Origin: Pelecanus crispus
Lineage: Eukaryota > Chordata > Aves > Pelecaniformes > Pelecanidae
DNA: 64,000 nt
Assembly (NCBI RefSeq): GCF_030463565.1
Contig: NC_134651.1
Location: forward strand, 10,986,734-11,050,733
Direction: 5' to 3'
The notes beneath the pieces are model-generated. The model saw nothing but the letters and a program-made list of their open reading frames with translations, was not told where the DNA came from and did no database searches. Both the position numbers and the translations under genes were made by a program. Position 1 is the first letter of the stretch. Every line of letters begins with the position of its first letter. Positions 1 to 13,800 of the stretch are shown here, one piece after another.

Positions 1-3000
1 GGAAGGGAGCAGGAGGGGGGAAATAAAGGAAAAAGAAGCAGGCGAGTTGATTGCTTATGGCTTTTTTTCTCCCTTCTCCCGCGGATGAGGCAAAGGATAA
101 AGAGACAAACCAGCAGGCAGATACCTTCCTCCAGGGAGACTTTTGGATGGTGATGCTGTGAGTCAGGGAAAAATCCTGGAGGTAGGAATGGCACCGGGAG
201 GAGTGGAGCTGGCAGGAGAGCTGCAACAGCAGCAGCTGCTCTGCGACGCTCTTGTTTACCAGCGCGCCTGGCAGTCAAGAACAACCCGCCAGCAGCCTCC
301 GGTGCTCCCCCTTGGCCCCTGGGGCCCAGAGGCCTTGCAGGCTGTCCCCAGGTGGAACCCCCCAATGTCCCCAGAGACCCTCCTCCCACCCCCTCTAAAA
401 GCCCTTGCCCAACAAATGGGGCTGGTGCATACGTGGAGGGGGAGGGGGGCAGTGGGCTCTTTAGGGGTGTTGTGGCCAGAGGCTTTGTTGCCCTCCTGCA
501 TGGACAGGATCCCTGGGATCCTGGTGTGACTGAGCCCACAGGACCCTCTCCAGCTGCACGTGTACAAGAAGGGTGAATTAATTAGCCCCAGGTGCTAGGC
601 AGGTCTCAGCTGCGATCGTGGCCACAGAGCTCAGCTGTGTCTGTGGGCAGGCAGGCACTGGTGAACATCAGCGGTGTCTGTGGGGAGCAGCTGCCCGGGA
701 CACAGCTGAGCCTTGCACGGATGCATGGCTGCCATAGGGCAACTGGCTGCTGAGCTATGGGAAAGCTTCATCAGCCCTCCCGACTACAGACCCCAGCTGG
801 GATCTGAGAAGAGGAAAAGTGAGGCACGCAAGAAAGTGAGAAAGGGCAGGGCATGCCAGAGACTTGTATGCCTCCATTCCCTCTTTCCACATCCTCCTTT
901 GAAGCCTACCTGAAGCTCCACACAAGATATAAGGGGAAATTTATTACACATCTAAAAATGAAGAAATAAAATAGAGAAGCTTGCAGTTGCCTGCAAGATC
1001 TGCTCTATTCCCACAGAATGTATTCAGCTCTAATTCCGGATTTCCCTAGCCATCCATAGCATTTTGCTTGGGTCCACCTTTCCAGACATGCAAAAGAACA
1101 TGACATCATGTATACACAAAGCTGGACCTGTGAAATACCCCTGTGGGCTCATGGGATCTTACAGCACAGTTAGTGCTTCAGTCCTGGTGTTGCAAAAGGT
1201 TTTATCTACCTCTGTGATGGGAAAATCCTATAATCAGCTGGTTGACCTAGAAGCCAGTCTGATTATCTGTGCTGTTGTCCTCATTTTTGGATGATTGACC
1301 AACTGTGCTGAGCGGTTTCTTGCATACTTCTGTTGAGTTCGTTGAACAGCAAGTCTGCCTGAAAACAAGTGAGGAGGATGACTTGAGAGCCACCCACCTG
1401 CCAACATTTTGGGATTAAAGCAAAAGCCATTTTTTTCTGAGATCCTCTTTTTACTGCCCATCTGGGCAGTAAAGTTCAAACTGTAAAGACCTTGACTAAC
1501 ATTAAATGGATTCCCTCAACCAGGGGAGAGATGCCATCATCAGGGAAAAAAAGCATATGGGAAGCAGACTGCCACCCAGACATAATCTTTGGAGGGGTCT
1601 GAAAGACCTGGGATGCTTTACTTTGGGTCACAGATTGCAGGTAGGAACACTGGACTAGAAAAGTCATCATGTTTCCAGACACTTAACAGATTTTTTTCTT
1701 TTTTCTTTTTTTTCTGCAGGCAGAGACACTGTATAATCCCATTCATAAATGAATCAAACTCCACTGAAAAGCGGTGTAGATGATTTGCTTTCACTACTCC
1801 TACAGCAAGGCTATTCAAGAACATCAAGGATAGCTAAAAGCCTTTGTCTTATTTCTAGCTAAGTTTATTCTCAGTTATTTTAAGGCCGTATGCTCCTACA
1901 CCAACATTGTTATCCAGCATCAGTAACTGCAGACACATGTACATTTGCTATTTTAAGATCCTTTTTCTTCTATTATTTGTTCTTGCTATGTTAGTCTGCT
2001 TTCCAGTTTTCCGCTATACCTTCAATAATTTTGGAACCTGTTGGTCAATTACAATCCAATGCAGGAGACAGAAATTAGTTCTGACAGGTTCGCTTAAAGT
2101 TAACAAGGTGTAAAAAGCCTGAAAGAAGAAAGGATGCAATAAGGCCTGAATAATTATTTTGTGGCTGCTCCCTGCCCAGCTTATACTGTGGGCTGGGTTA
2201 CATAGGATTCAGTCGGAGCTGAGCGCACTGCCCTATGATGTGAGTTAAAATGAACAGAAAGGGGAAACCGGGGTTATTTTGGGGGGAAGGTTCAGGCTGC
2301 AGGATGCAGCCATGGGATAGAAAACTCCAGCAGTTTAACCAGTCACAGGGTGATTTCTCTACACTGCCACGATTCAGTGGTACCTGCATTAAAAAAGGCT
2401 GCTGTTTATAGTGTGCATTGCTATTAAAAATTCCCAAATGCAAGAGCCACAGGGACTCAACTAAGTCAGAAACACTGCAAAAGCACTGATATCCACAGTT
2501 CAAGACCCAAGCTGAGACAGGGAGAAACAGGAGCCTGGGCTGTAGGGATCTCTTGGAGACAGAGAGAAATGAAAGCCCTGTGTCTGTCACTTGAGGAATG
2601 GCTCAAAGATGCTGAAGCAACTTAGTCCATCACTGTGATGGTAACAATTTCCAGTGCTGCCCATATTTGTGAAATTGAGCCAGCACTTCCACTGCTACAA
2701 ATACAGACTTCCCCTCTGAAGGATAAAAGCCCTTGCTGATATACATATGTTAGAAGTACAGAGGATGATGATTTACATTTCAGGCATGAGCCAGGGTCTC
2801 ACCAGAAAGCAGGGCCAGGGGCTGTATGGACACGATTCCACTATTAAAATGATGGCCAACAGGCAAAGAATTTGATTTCTCCATAGAGTGACAGCCTGAC
2901 AAATCACCAGCCATTTATTAGCTCCTGAATCAAACAGCTGAGGCCAAAGCATTGTAAGGAATTTTAATAAAGAGTAAATTGCACACTGCAAACAAAAAAT

Positions 3001-6000
3001 GTTTGCAGGATCCTATGGCCTGGCCAGTTGGAAGGGGAAACTCTCACAGCAAAAAATATATGTAGATTAATCTAATCTTTCCTTCTTTTTCATCTTATGT
3101 AGCTATATATCTCTTTCTTGTGTCACCAAAAACCATTCAGCCAACTGAGATTGAAGGGCTATTAAAGATCAAAATTAGATCCATCCATGAAACTAGCCTA
3201 TTTTCTTCACTGTATTGATTATCTCCATTCTCCCAGTCCTACATAGTCTTCACAGGCTCGCCTATCTCTTAGTTTTTCAGGCAAATCTCCTTCCAGAACA
3301 AGATCACAACCTTCTGGTGTACAGAGTGTATCTCAAGAAACTTTCATACCAGAAAAAATGCAGGCTGATGGAATAACAGAAAGATTTAGCATCCCTTTCC
3401 CAGTTTTCTTCTTTTGCAAACAAGCTACTTTGGTATCATACCTCTTCCTCCCTTAACTTTTGTCTTTAGAGTGCCTGATCCCCATATCAAAGGCTGGGGA
3501 AAACTGTAACCCTATTGGCACAATCAGGAAAGGTAATTACACTGTCACCACTTCTGACCGGTTATGGCAGTACTTCAGATCTGCAGTACATTTCCATTAG
3601 TAGAAAAAGATGGTAAATGAGTCAGATACTTCTTTGATGCATACCTTCAAAGGCGGCACACAGAGTGCTGTTTCCTTTCTGTAACATTAATCACATAGTA
3701 AAGGAAAATACCGCTCCATATTTCAAGTTTTTTTACTTCTGCTCTTTTTTGAACACTCCAGCCAACAGTGTTCTTGCTCAGCTTTTAAGACGGTCACAGT
3801 GTTAGTGCTTCTCTGGCTGTTCTTGTCTTTCCACTGTTCTCTCAGTCAGCTCCTGTGACAAATCTGGGCTTCTCTGCCAAAATGTGCACATACACTTTTT
3901 CTCCTGCACACAGCTCCCCCAGCAATGCCTAGGTCTCTGCCTTCACGCTTAGCCTCTTGGCTAAGCTTTGCAAAGCCTGACCTGCTTTGCCTCAGATGCT
4001 GTTTCAGCTACTTTACTTGAAAAGGAGCGCAGCTGCTTCTAGCATCCATTCTGAAAGAAAGGAGGCCGCTGAAGACACTAGTTTTAGCAAGGCTCTCTGC
4101 CCCTCTCCCTTTCTTCCTTCCCCATCATAAACCTTTTTATCACCGTCATTTACATCAATCAATCACTGTCTATGCTCCAGAACAGCTGTCCTGACACAGA
4201 CTGGGGCAGCAGCCCATCTGTGAGTAGGACCATTAATATGCCCTTAGGAAAGAGTGTATGAAACTGGCCACTTAAAGAGAGAGTCCTCCCCAGCGCTCCC
4301 CTCTCAGATTGCAGTGGCCTGTAGTTCATGGACTTTCTGAGCTTAAGTCTGCATTTGCCTGAACATGTTTAGTACTCCATTTCTTCATGAACCTGTCTAG
4401 TTATTTTTTTAATCTATTTATAATTTTGTCAGCCATAAAGTAGCAAGAAGATTTGCAATTTAAATATGTATTGTGTGAAAAAAACCCAACTTCTGTTGGT
4501 TTTAAATCTGAAGTCTGATAGTTCAATTTCAGGCCTCTGGTTCCTACGTCTTGAGAAGGAATGAATAATTCCCTATTTGCAGTATCCATCTTAGCCATGA
4601 CTTTCCATATCCCTCAGTCACTTTCCTGAGCTGCGACAAATCCTGTTGTAGTTAGTATCTCTTCATAAAAAAGAAGCCAATTCATACCTTTCAACATTCT
4701 TGCCATCTTGCTTTGAACCTTCTCTTGTTTATGCAGCTTGGACAGTGAAAACTGCCAGTTTCAGTCTGCTCTGTGTTGCTGACATAATTCTGACATAAGT
4801 CTTCCAATGCTGAAAGTTACCCGATTAGTTTGCTATTAAGCTTTTAAGAAAATCAATATATACCTATTTCTATTGCATTCGCTTCTTTCAACACTTTCTA
4901 ACATCTTTCCTCTTTTAAAACAAAGCCTGAATTTTGGACAAAGCTGTTAGATGGTGATCCTGTAATTTTTAGGGTCAGCTTACTTCCTAAACACTGTGTA
5001 GTTTATTTTAAGGAAGCCACTTGTCCACTTTCAGTGTCATAAAAGGACCCAAGCACATCTCCCAAGAAGCGTTCATGTCAACTGGCTGAAGGTCTAGATT
5101 GATGGATGCACGGGCAGTTCTCCTTGGCAGAAGGCAGAGTAACTTGTAAACACCGATGTCCTCCCCCTAATCAACTCTTCTGCCCTGCTACTGTCCCTAA
5201 CCCCTGACACATTGGTTTTTCGCCAGATAAGCTCTTGAACCCTCATTCTGTGGCTGTACACCTGCAAATGCTGGCATAAGAAGACTGGGAAGGAAGGGGA
5301 CCAGGCTTCCCATGTAGATCAGCTCAAGCTGCCAAAAAACTGCCCTGCCACCAAAAGATGCAGTCTTCGCCTCCCTACCCATCCTACCGCACGCTCCCAC
5401 TTCTACCTCCTGTTTGCTGTAGCAGTAGTGCAATGTAATGGATCATTTCACTGAGCTGCTGGATCTACTTGTACCAGTCGTGAAAACAGACCTGAGGTGC
5501 TTGGAAAATACTAGGGTTCAAGCGTGGCTGGAGGACCTGGCTACGATGAGAATGAAGAAGGTTGCCTTCAGCCAGTATCAGTAATGAGGCATCTGCCATG
5601 GGGTACTACAGTTTTTAAATACCAACACATCATGGGTTGTATAGCTTTATAAATTAAAATAAACAGTCTTAAATAGTCTTACGTCAGAACAAATCCAGCA
5701 TGCATCAAATGATTAGCATTTTAAAGCTACACTGGCCTTTCTATGCATTAGACTAGCAGTTTCTACAGGCCACATTTGAGGAGCACTGATGAGGCTAGTG
5801 AAAAACACAGTGCCATGGGAAACTCTGGGGTCACGCAAATGAGAGGACATCATAACTGTCTGAGTTTGATCTGTTGGACCTTAAGGTGGTGAGTGAATGC
5901 AATTCAGTAGAATAGAGCAAGCATAATTTTCAGTCCTTGTAAATCTGAGGGGAGGTGGAGGCAAAACCAGGGAGTGATAGAGAGGAGCTTGGGTTTGATT

Positions 6001-6990
6001 ATTCCTTTCTGGAATTTTTAACCTTTTTTAAGGTAATGAGAGAAAAATTTGCATTATGAGGTTAAGTTGATGTAGCAGACTGGAAGTTCCATTGCTGAAC
6101 TGAACCTGACGCTCATACATAGTTGACACAATGTTCACATGCCAGGTATATTTGAAGTGGCCCCATTAAGGAGAGTCGATGGAATAGGCACCACCAAATA
6201 GAATGACACTTCTACAGCAAAAAAAAAATACAACAAAGCTTTATACAAAGTTTCAGAAAGCAAGCTAATCAGTTCTAGCAGCTTATACATCCTTACCATT
6301 TCCAACTTACCATAACTTGGAAGTACCAAATATAATCACAGTGGGGAAAAAAAAAAAAATAGCATTGCATTTTCACCTAGAACAAGACAAGTTCAGTAAT
6401 TATATGTGTGGACATTTCTTGCTGCTAAGGCTACGATCTGGATTTCATGCTTCAATAGGAGAATACCAGATGAGAGGAAACAGCTTATTTAAAATTGCCC
6501 AGACAGGGATTACAGGCTTGTCTCACTGATAGAATGGTGTATTTTCAGCCTAAATTCTTTCCCACATCTCCTTTTGCAAAGACTGTTCATCTGTTGCCAT
6601 AGAGACCATTTCCAATCCACTCTTGTCCCCTGCACAGGTTCTATTCTGGGTGATCGCTACCACGGCTGCCCAGGCCGCTCCGGCTGTGCCTCGTGCCCAG
6701 GAGTAGCCAAGGGCAAACAGTAAAGCTGAACATCTGCAACCACACACAATATACAACTGCTTGTAGCAGAACTGCTTTTTTTTTTTTTATCCACAAAACT
6801 GGGACGAAAAGCTGTATCTACCCAGCGCATGAAAACGGGGGCGTGCGTCACGACTGGCAAATCTAGTAGGATGCCTTTTTGTCCTTTAAAGGGAACTGTC
6901 ACGTCAATCACACCCCTCAGGTTTTTTTTCCTGGCTTTGCTGCGATGGAGATTATTAGAAGTAATGGGAAAACAAAAAAGATTGACTTTC
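1..6990. other. Intergenic flank upstream of RFC4, no gene recognised
   Basis: No exon with a recognisable protein match and consistent splice sites was seen on either strand. Open frames here are short and lack protein-like composition. In human the neighbour on this side of RFC4 is ADIPOQ. By synteny it would lie on the minus strand here with its 5' end facing RFC4, but neither its collagen-like Gly-X-Y exon nor its C1q-domain exon was found, so it probably lies beyond position 1. Short homopolymer runs occur (A-runs near 6220 and 6345, T-run near 6777). Confidence 0.6.
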
Positions 6991-7676
6991 GCTTCCCCGG
7001 TAGCCTTTGCACAGATAACCCCCGCGGCCGTACACCTGAGGGAGCTGCTCGCATGTCAACAGCAGGGCCCGGCGAAGGCTTGGGCAGCGATGCCCGCACA
7101 GTCGCAAATCGCCAGGGGCAGCTGGAGCAGGACAGGGCCGGGACAGGGCATCCGGCTTCCCCGGGTTTCGCTTCCAGAGATCCCCACCGCGCACCTCAGC
7201 CGCCCGGCGAGGGGAGGGCAGGGGAGCGCCCGCGCCCCGGGGCCGCAACGGCTCCCACCTCCCGACAGCAGCGGCCCCTCCTCCGCTGGCTCTCGGCGCT
7301 GCTTTTGTACAGCGCGGGTTTGGTTTTGGGGGGGGGGGGGGGGCGGAATTTGTTACTACTTGGGGAAGGGGCACTTGGGAGGGATGGCGAGGCGGACGCG
7401 CCAGAGGCCCGGCCCCGCCTGACCGCCCTGAGGGCCGGCGCCGCCATGGCGCCCTGAGGTAACGGCCCCGCCCGCTCGCGCCCCCCGCGCGCGCGCACCC
7501 GCCGCTCCCCTCCCTCCGCCCAACCGCAGCCACCCGCGCGTGCGCAGCGGTGCCGGCGGGCGCCGCGCGGCCCGGGCCTCCCCAGCGTGAGGGCAGCGCC
7601 CGCCCCCGCGGCCGGGCCGAGCTCTGTGGTTGGCCCTGGGCGGGCGGAAGCGGCCCCGCCCGCGGCCCGTGGCGGG

Positions 7677-7686
7677 TTGGCGGGAA
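7677..7686 (+). promoter_or_regulatory. E2F/DP-type site in RFC4 promoter
   Basis: The sequence TTGGCGGGAA matches the classical E2F binding consensus and lies about 170 bp upstream of the RFC4 start codon. Genes for replication-fork proteins are typical E2F targets at the G1/S transition, so S-phase induction through this site is a reasonable inference. It rests on one motif match. Confidence 0.5.
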
Positions 7687-7803
7687 GGGGTGGCGGGGCC
7701 GGCGGTGCGCTGGGCTGGCGCGCTGCGGTCCTGTGCGGCCCTGACGGCGGGGCTGAGGCTGTGAGGTGACCGTCACCGTGACCGTGACCGTCGGGCCCGG
7801 CCC

Positions 7804-7843
7804 AGCTCAGCTCAGCTCAGCTCAGCTCAGCTGAGCTCAGCTG
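7804..7843 (+). repeat. (AGCTC)n pentanucleotide repeat in RFC4 5'UTR
   Basis: About eight copies of the 5-mer AGCTC, one with a substitution (CTGAG for CTCAG), end 15 bases before the RFC4 start codon. The unit contains the palindrome AGCT, so the transcript could fold on itself just upstream of the initiator. A shorter GACCGT-type repeat lies just before it (7768-7792). Confidence 0.85.
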
Positions 7844-7858
7844 AACCGAACCGGAGCC

Positions 7859-10800
7859 ATGCAGGCCTTCCTCAAAGGCCCGTCTTCCATCAGCACCAAG
7901 CCCCCCGCTGCCAAGGAGAGGGGTGCGGCCGGCGCAGCGGGGAGCAGCGGGGAGGGCAAGAGGCTCAAACCCATCCCCTGGGTGGAGAAATAGTAAGGGC
8001 TCTTCTGGGGCAGTGGGGTCGCTGGCCGGGGTGGCAGTGGCTGGACGGGGGAGGCGTGTGGACGAGGGAGTGGGTGCAGAGCAAAGGGGGTTACAGCTGT
8101 AGGTGTCCCCGCTTTGGAGAATAGCTTTAACTTTTTCAGTTAAGGAGAAAACGAGCACGGTGAGCTGCTATAAGAGCCCTTTGTTGGTGTTACCGAGCGG
8201 ATAAATGCCCCCGTTGCCCACGTCAAGTGGTGCAGTTTCATCGCTGTGGCTTGGTGCAGGAGTGCGTTAAATGCTTCGGTTTTGAGAAGCCTTTATCAGC
8301 TCACGAAGTGGTAAATTATTGTAGTCTGCAATACAGTTCTGCTTCTAAAAACAGCTCAGGCTGGTGTTTACAATAGAAGTAGACAAACAGCTTCCTGAGA
8401 AATTACATCACTTCAGTAATATGGACCAGAGGCATTAGACAGAGTTCCTGTTATGATTTTGACCTCAACTATAAAATTCCCTGTAATTCTCCAGTACCCG
8501 ATGTAATCAGGAAGGGAGATGTTTTTTCTCAATTTCAGTTTTCTTCTGAAACCGTTAGCTAATAAATTGCGGTTAATGTCTTTTTATTTAGTCGGCCCAA
8601 AAATGTGGATGAAGTTGCCTTCCAGGATGAAGTTGTTGCTGTGCTGAAAAAGTCCTTGGAAGGTGCTGATGTGAGTGTAATGATAACATCTACGCATTCA
8701 GTATGATTAGGCGGAAACTTCAGCCAGTGGTAACAAAAACTTCTCCTTCCTAACTTGGCAATGATAATTTTTACAGTGGTACTTTACAAACAAGCAAATT
8801 GGCTTCCTTGTAGTATATTGTGATAGATGTGTAAAATTTGTGATGTTTCCAGCCCTCTGAACATTGTAAAATTGTCAGCTCTGTGATGCAGTTTGGAATT
8901 TCTCTGGAAAAGCTTAATTGGTAAACTTACTGTTAATAGTTTCAAATCTGGAAGGGCTTTTGTTGTATCTACACTACTGTTCAGCTGGTACTGTAGTACA
9001 GTACTTTTGGCATTTGTGTTTAAAAGGAGAGGAGAAATTTTTGTTTCATAGAAAAGTCAGGATTGCCAGTCATTCCTAAGTAGTTCTAGTGATCTATCGG
9101 TGCTTCTGTGAAACTGCTAAACATTAAAACAAATATACTGTTTGATAATGAGGGAAGTTTAAGTGCCAGGTCTACTACTCAGATAGCGACCCCCAAACTT
9201 TTTAGGTTAAAGTTACCAAGTAAGTCTTTTGGGCTTTAAAAAGCTAAGTATGACAATTTCACCAACTTTACTGCAGTGTTGGCATCTGTGACTTAAGAAT
9301 ATAAAGAGGATGAGCAGAGCTTTTTCACTTGCTTTTGTTCACACTTGCATTTGGATACAAATTTAGTAAATATGCAGTATGAATGATGGTTATTTCCTCC
9401 AAACCAGGTGATGGGGAGGTGGAGGGACTGAAGGGAGAAATAAAGTAGGTAGCCAAGAGATGGCTGTGCTTTCTTGCAAATCTGTACAATTCCTTCCCTT
9501 TGTACATGCTGAGACTTTTTTTGCTTCACGTTTCACCTAGAAGGGTCGTTCTTGTGCTCAAAAAGCTGTTTCTGTTTTCATGGACTGCTAATGCCAGCTG
9601 AAGTGGTTGGTGGATGTTCTGAAAATGACATTTGTGATATGGCTGGCTGTTCATCAAGAGCTAAAAGTAACTATTTGGACTTTTCAGAGTTTTATGCAAG
9701 AAGCCTTTCACTTGTAGTGTGCTCTGATGTGCAGTGTGCACAGGTAGTCTTTGGTATTTGCAAATTCTATCTTATGAGAATTTACTTTGCAGTTCTGTTT
9801 TTGACTAATATGAGTCTATTTCTACCTGAAAATACTAATTTAATCAGAACTTGCAAAAGCAGAAGTACTTTGAGCATAGGGAGCCAAAATGAAGCTGGTA
9901 CGACAGAACTAGGAAAGGCTTGTATAATTCCTTTCTTTAGTTCATGTCTCCAGGTTCAGTTTGCTTTGAGAGTGCTGTTGTAATGTGACCTTGTCATGTA
10001 ATGTTGTACCGATAGAAATCTGGATTTCAACAGCAATGCTGCTATATTATAATATTTGTACAGCTGAGGTAATTAGTAAGGAACTGTTAACAGCTAAGGA
10101 GAAATGAGGTGCTGCCACCTATTCTGTCTGGACATATCAGTCATGTAAGATCGCTTAGGTGATGGGTTATGAAGTTCTATTTTGAGCAACAGCTATTTAA
10201 AACCTTACAGCTTCTAGATCAGCAATGTTTCTCAGATTATAAGCCTAGTACACTTGTGTTGACTTTTTGCCTCCTGAGTTGAAAAGACAAATTATAACTT
10301 CTGCTTACGGTTACAAGCTTTGTAGTTTGCCATAGCTACCCAAACTCAGCAAGGCATTTGAGAACAAAATCATGCAAGTACTTTAAAATATTTGACGCTT
10401 TTAAAATTTTTGATGCTTTTAAAATTTGAACATTTTTATTCATTCTTGAAAGGACTCGTTACATCAAAAAGGCAAAAGTGTAATTTAAACTCTGAGGTGG
10501 CTGGTACTTATTTCAGAAGTTCTTATTGAATTTGGAGATCTGAGGACATCAAAGAAACAGCTGTGACAACACTGTAGGTTTGTGTAATGTGCTTTATTTA
10601 AACGTTAGTGTTGAAAATTGAGAGCCAGTCCTTTGTTGATTGGCCTGTAACTATTTGTGGGCCTTGGTTTGGGAGCTGTTAGACAGAGCAGGACTTTTAA
10701 GTCCCTGATATATCTCCATCTGTAATAGCAAGCATCTGTCATGTTATAAACTGGGGAGACCAGAGCCCAAGTGGTTTTGAACTGGGGAAATTGATATCTG

Positions 10801-13800
10801 TCTGCCAGGACTGTGGAGGAGTTGTTGCTTTTTGCAAAGAAACTGACATGTGTCATAGTATTCTTTAATTTTCGTTTACTTGATGACTGATTTACTTAAT
10901 AACTGAAAAGAGAGTTAGGTGTAGGATTATCATTGCAATTTACATCTTGATTTGTAGTGAGGCTTCTAGAAAGGGACTTGGGGTTTGCGCTATATGTGGT
11001 AACTTTCCCATAAGCAGGATGATGCCTGCAGGTATCCTGCTTACCCCTGGCAAGCATGGAAAAATGGATAACCAGATCAAGTTGCAGTCTGTTTAAAAAT
11101 ACTGCCACAGTTACATAAAGGATTAGGTTGTGCTTGGTGAAAAAGTAGTGTAAATACTGGTGATAACTTTGGTAAGAAACAAGCATAAAAGAGGTTGAAA
11201 CAGAAACAGTAGCAAAGTATGGGTTTAATGGAATTAGGAAACAGATTCTTATTAAAACTTTTTACCTGCTAATGCTTGTTTTGAAAACTAGTAGAATGTG
11301 AATTAGCACAGAGGCATGAAATTATGCATCTCCACGAAAATGTCTACCCTTGCAGTGTGCTAACCTAACCCGGTTGTTGGTGAATTTTTAGCTGTCATTC
11401 AGTAAACATTTCCTCTCCCTGGAGCCTTCCTAAAAGATATAGGGGGATAATAATGTTGTAGTATCTAATTAAACTTGAAAAAAGGTTTCTTAGTACTGAA
11501 TGCTGTTTACTTTTTAGTAAGTAGGGAAGCAAGCAATGAATGATTGGCAGAAAGAGCAGGCAAAACTTGAAATGGACTTATCTACTGTAAATTGATTAAA
11601 ATTCTTCTATCTGTACTTTTCAGTACATACACAGTTGAATCTGTTCTCTGTGTGTTATCTTAGTTGTTAAAATGGGATGCTTGTTACCAAACCAGTCTGT
11701 GTCTATTTCATTTTCTGATTATGGATTGTGTACTCCTGCATTTTTCTCTGCTCTTTGGATGTCTTTGGTTTTGCTGTTCCCATTCTGTCTGCATTGCTTG
11801 CTATATTCAGCATAACATTCTCTAATCTAATTTTAGTTGACTCTTTTTAAAAATAGAACATTTATTAAGGGCTGGAAATCAAGTCAGACTGAGAGGTTTG
11901 TCTTTTTGCTATTGATCAGAAGGGACTCTTGGATTCTTGTTCTAAGAACGTACAACTGGAATATCCCCTCCTGTCAAAGGCAGCAGTTTTAAAGTGCAGC
12001 CTGATAATTTGTAAGAGGGATTACTTGAAATAGTAGTAGAGAAAGCTATCACTCTTATGCTAATTAGAAAGCTTCTTGATTTCAGCCAAAATTTAGTCAT
12101 GGCTAACATACAAATTCGGTTTATGCCAGCTTTGTTCTTTGTCCCTGTGTTGCTCTGATATGTTTATGGAGATCAGTCATATTCCCTCTCAGCTTTTGTT
12201 TTGCTGAGCTAACAAAATCAAACTCTCTCTCTCTTTTTTTTTTTTTAAAGAGTCACTTCTCATAAGATCGGCTCTTCACTCTTTTAATCATCTTTCCCAG
12301 TTTGGATTCATCATCCTTGACTAAGGGTGACGTGAACTGCATGTAGCTTTCCAGATGAAGTCTTATTAGCCCCATGTTAGTATTAGTAATTTTCCATCTG
12401 TATTGAAACTGCACATCCTAGGACCACGTGTTACACAGGCTTATACTGTTCCTCTGACTGACAGACAAAACAAAGTCAGCTTGGATTCTATTCCAGCTGA
12501 TGAATTCCAGACATCTAGCGGATATTTAGTTATATTCTCAAACTGTGAGATTTTATGCTTTGTGCTGCTAAACGTCTCCCTATATTATTACTGTGGTCTT
12601 TGCTGTGTTGCTTTGATTTTCCTGTGTCAGCATATTTCTTTAATGCATTCCTATATTTCGTGCTGCGGTTATTAATTACATTATTTGAAAGATCAGTTAA
12701 CCTAATCTCTTTAAGAAATGCTACTGGTCTCCTCCTTTGAAAAAATCCTTAGATGGATGTAGAAATTTGCCGGCACTATGCATTCCAGTCAGTCGTTGCA
12801 AGCGTCTCTGTGATTAGTGTTAGGGTATGTCTGCATTGCACTCACTGCAGTATAGTGCAGACATTCACAAGCTACTTTGTACCTACTGCAGTGGAGTTAG
12901 TGGGAGCACAGAATTCTCAGCACGGCTTGAAAAGGCAGTCTGGGGAGCTGAGAAAGTACGGGATAGTTAACCTGTGCCAAGTTTTGTCACAGCTGCACTG
13001 CTAGTAGTATCCAGACTGTTTGAAGGGCATCCTTGGCTAAATTTGCCTGTCACTGCAGTCATAACAGTGAGTTCTGTAGGCTTTAGTGATCTCAGACATG
13101 ACCTGGAAGAAAGATATCAAAATAAATTACAAATTGAAGTATCAATTTTGATAGAACATGTGATGGTGCCACCAAATAACGGCTTGTTCATGCTGTGTTA
13201 TAAACAGCAACTGTTTGTCTTCCTTTAGAGTACTGTGTGCAATGACCTAGAAGTGAACGACTTGATATTATTTACCAGGAGGAGGAAGTAGTTTCTGTTC
13301 TGTTAGATGCTCAGATTTTCAGTAGGTTTTCCTGTTTGTGGTTTGTTTTGTTTATTCGCTGCTTTTAAAAATGGTGCCTTGCTGTTTCAGCTTCCCAATC
13401 TGTTGTTCTATGGCCCACCTGGAACTGGAAAGACTTCTACTATTCTAGCAGCTGCTAGAGAACTCTATGGGTAAGCTGGAATTAAGTTGCTTTGGTGTAA
13501 TTGACTATCACATGTCTTCTAATCATGTGACAGAGTGCCTCCGGTCATTGCCTGTTCTTATGTAGCTTCTAGGTCTTTTTCAGGAATATCTTCACATTCT
13601 AATTCAGCTCTAACGTGAAATTTCTTTTTCATTTGTCCTGTCACAAGTCATTGATTTCTGTTACCAATATAGACTTGCAACACTTGAGACTAGCAGCCAT
13701 GTAACCCTATAGCAAAGAGTATGAAAAGAAATGGCTTGCAACTTTGTAAAGGAATTCCAATTTCAATGGTATATTCCGTAAGTTGTTAGCTACACATAGA

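Larger units (their letters stand above)
7000..7858 (+). promoter_or_regulatory. RFC4: CpG-rich promoter and 5'UTR of RFC4
   Basis: Composition changes abruptly from AT-rich flank to dense CpG from about 7000 and returns to AT-rich in RFC4 intron 1. No TATA box is apparent, as is usual for replication genes. A G-run lies near 7330-7343, GC boxes are frequent from 7400 to 7700, and an E2F-type element is at 7677-7686. The transcription start cannot be placed exactly but should lie between about 7690 and 7800. Long open frames on both strands here are a by-product of GC-rich, stop-poor sequence. Confidence 0.75.

Noticed and set aside
1-6990. ADIPOQ expected by synteny
   Set aside because: No collagen-like or C1q-domain exon found on either strand; probably outside the window.
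6955-7776. 273-codon minus-strand frame and similar plus-strand frames over the RFC4 promoter
   Set aside because: GC-rich CpG island with few stops; Pro/Arg/Gly/Ala-rich, no recognised domain, overlaps the promoter of a real gene.
9552-9983. 143-codon plus-strand frame
   Set aside because: Falls inside RFC4 intron 2, lacks recognisable motifs and splice context; consistent with chance.
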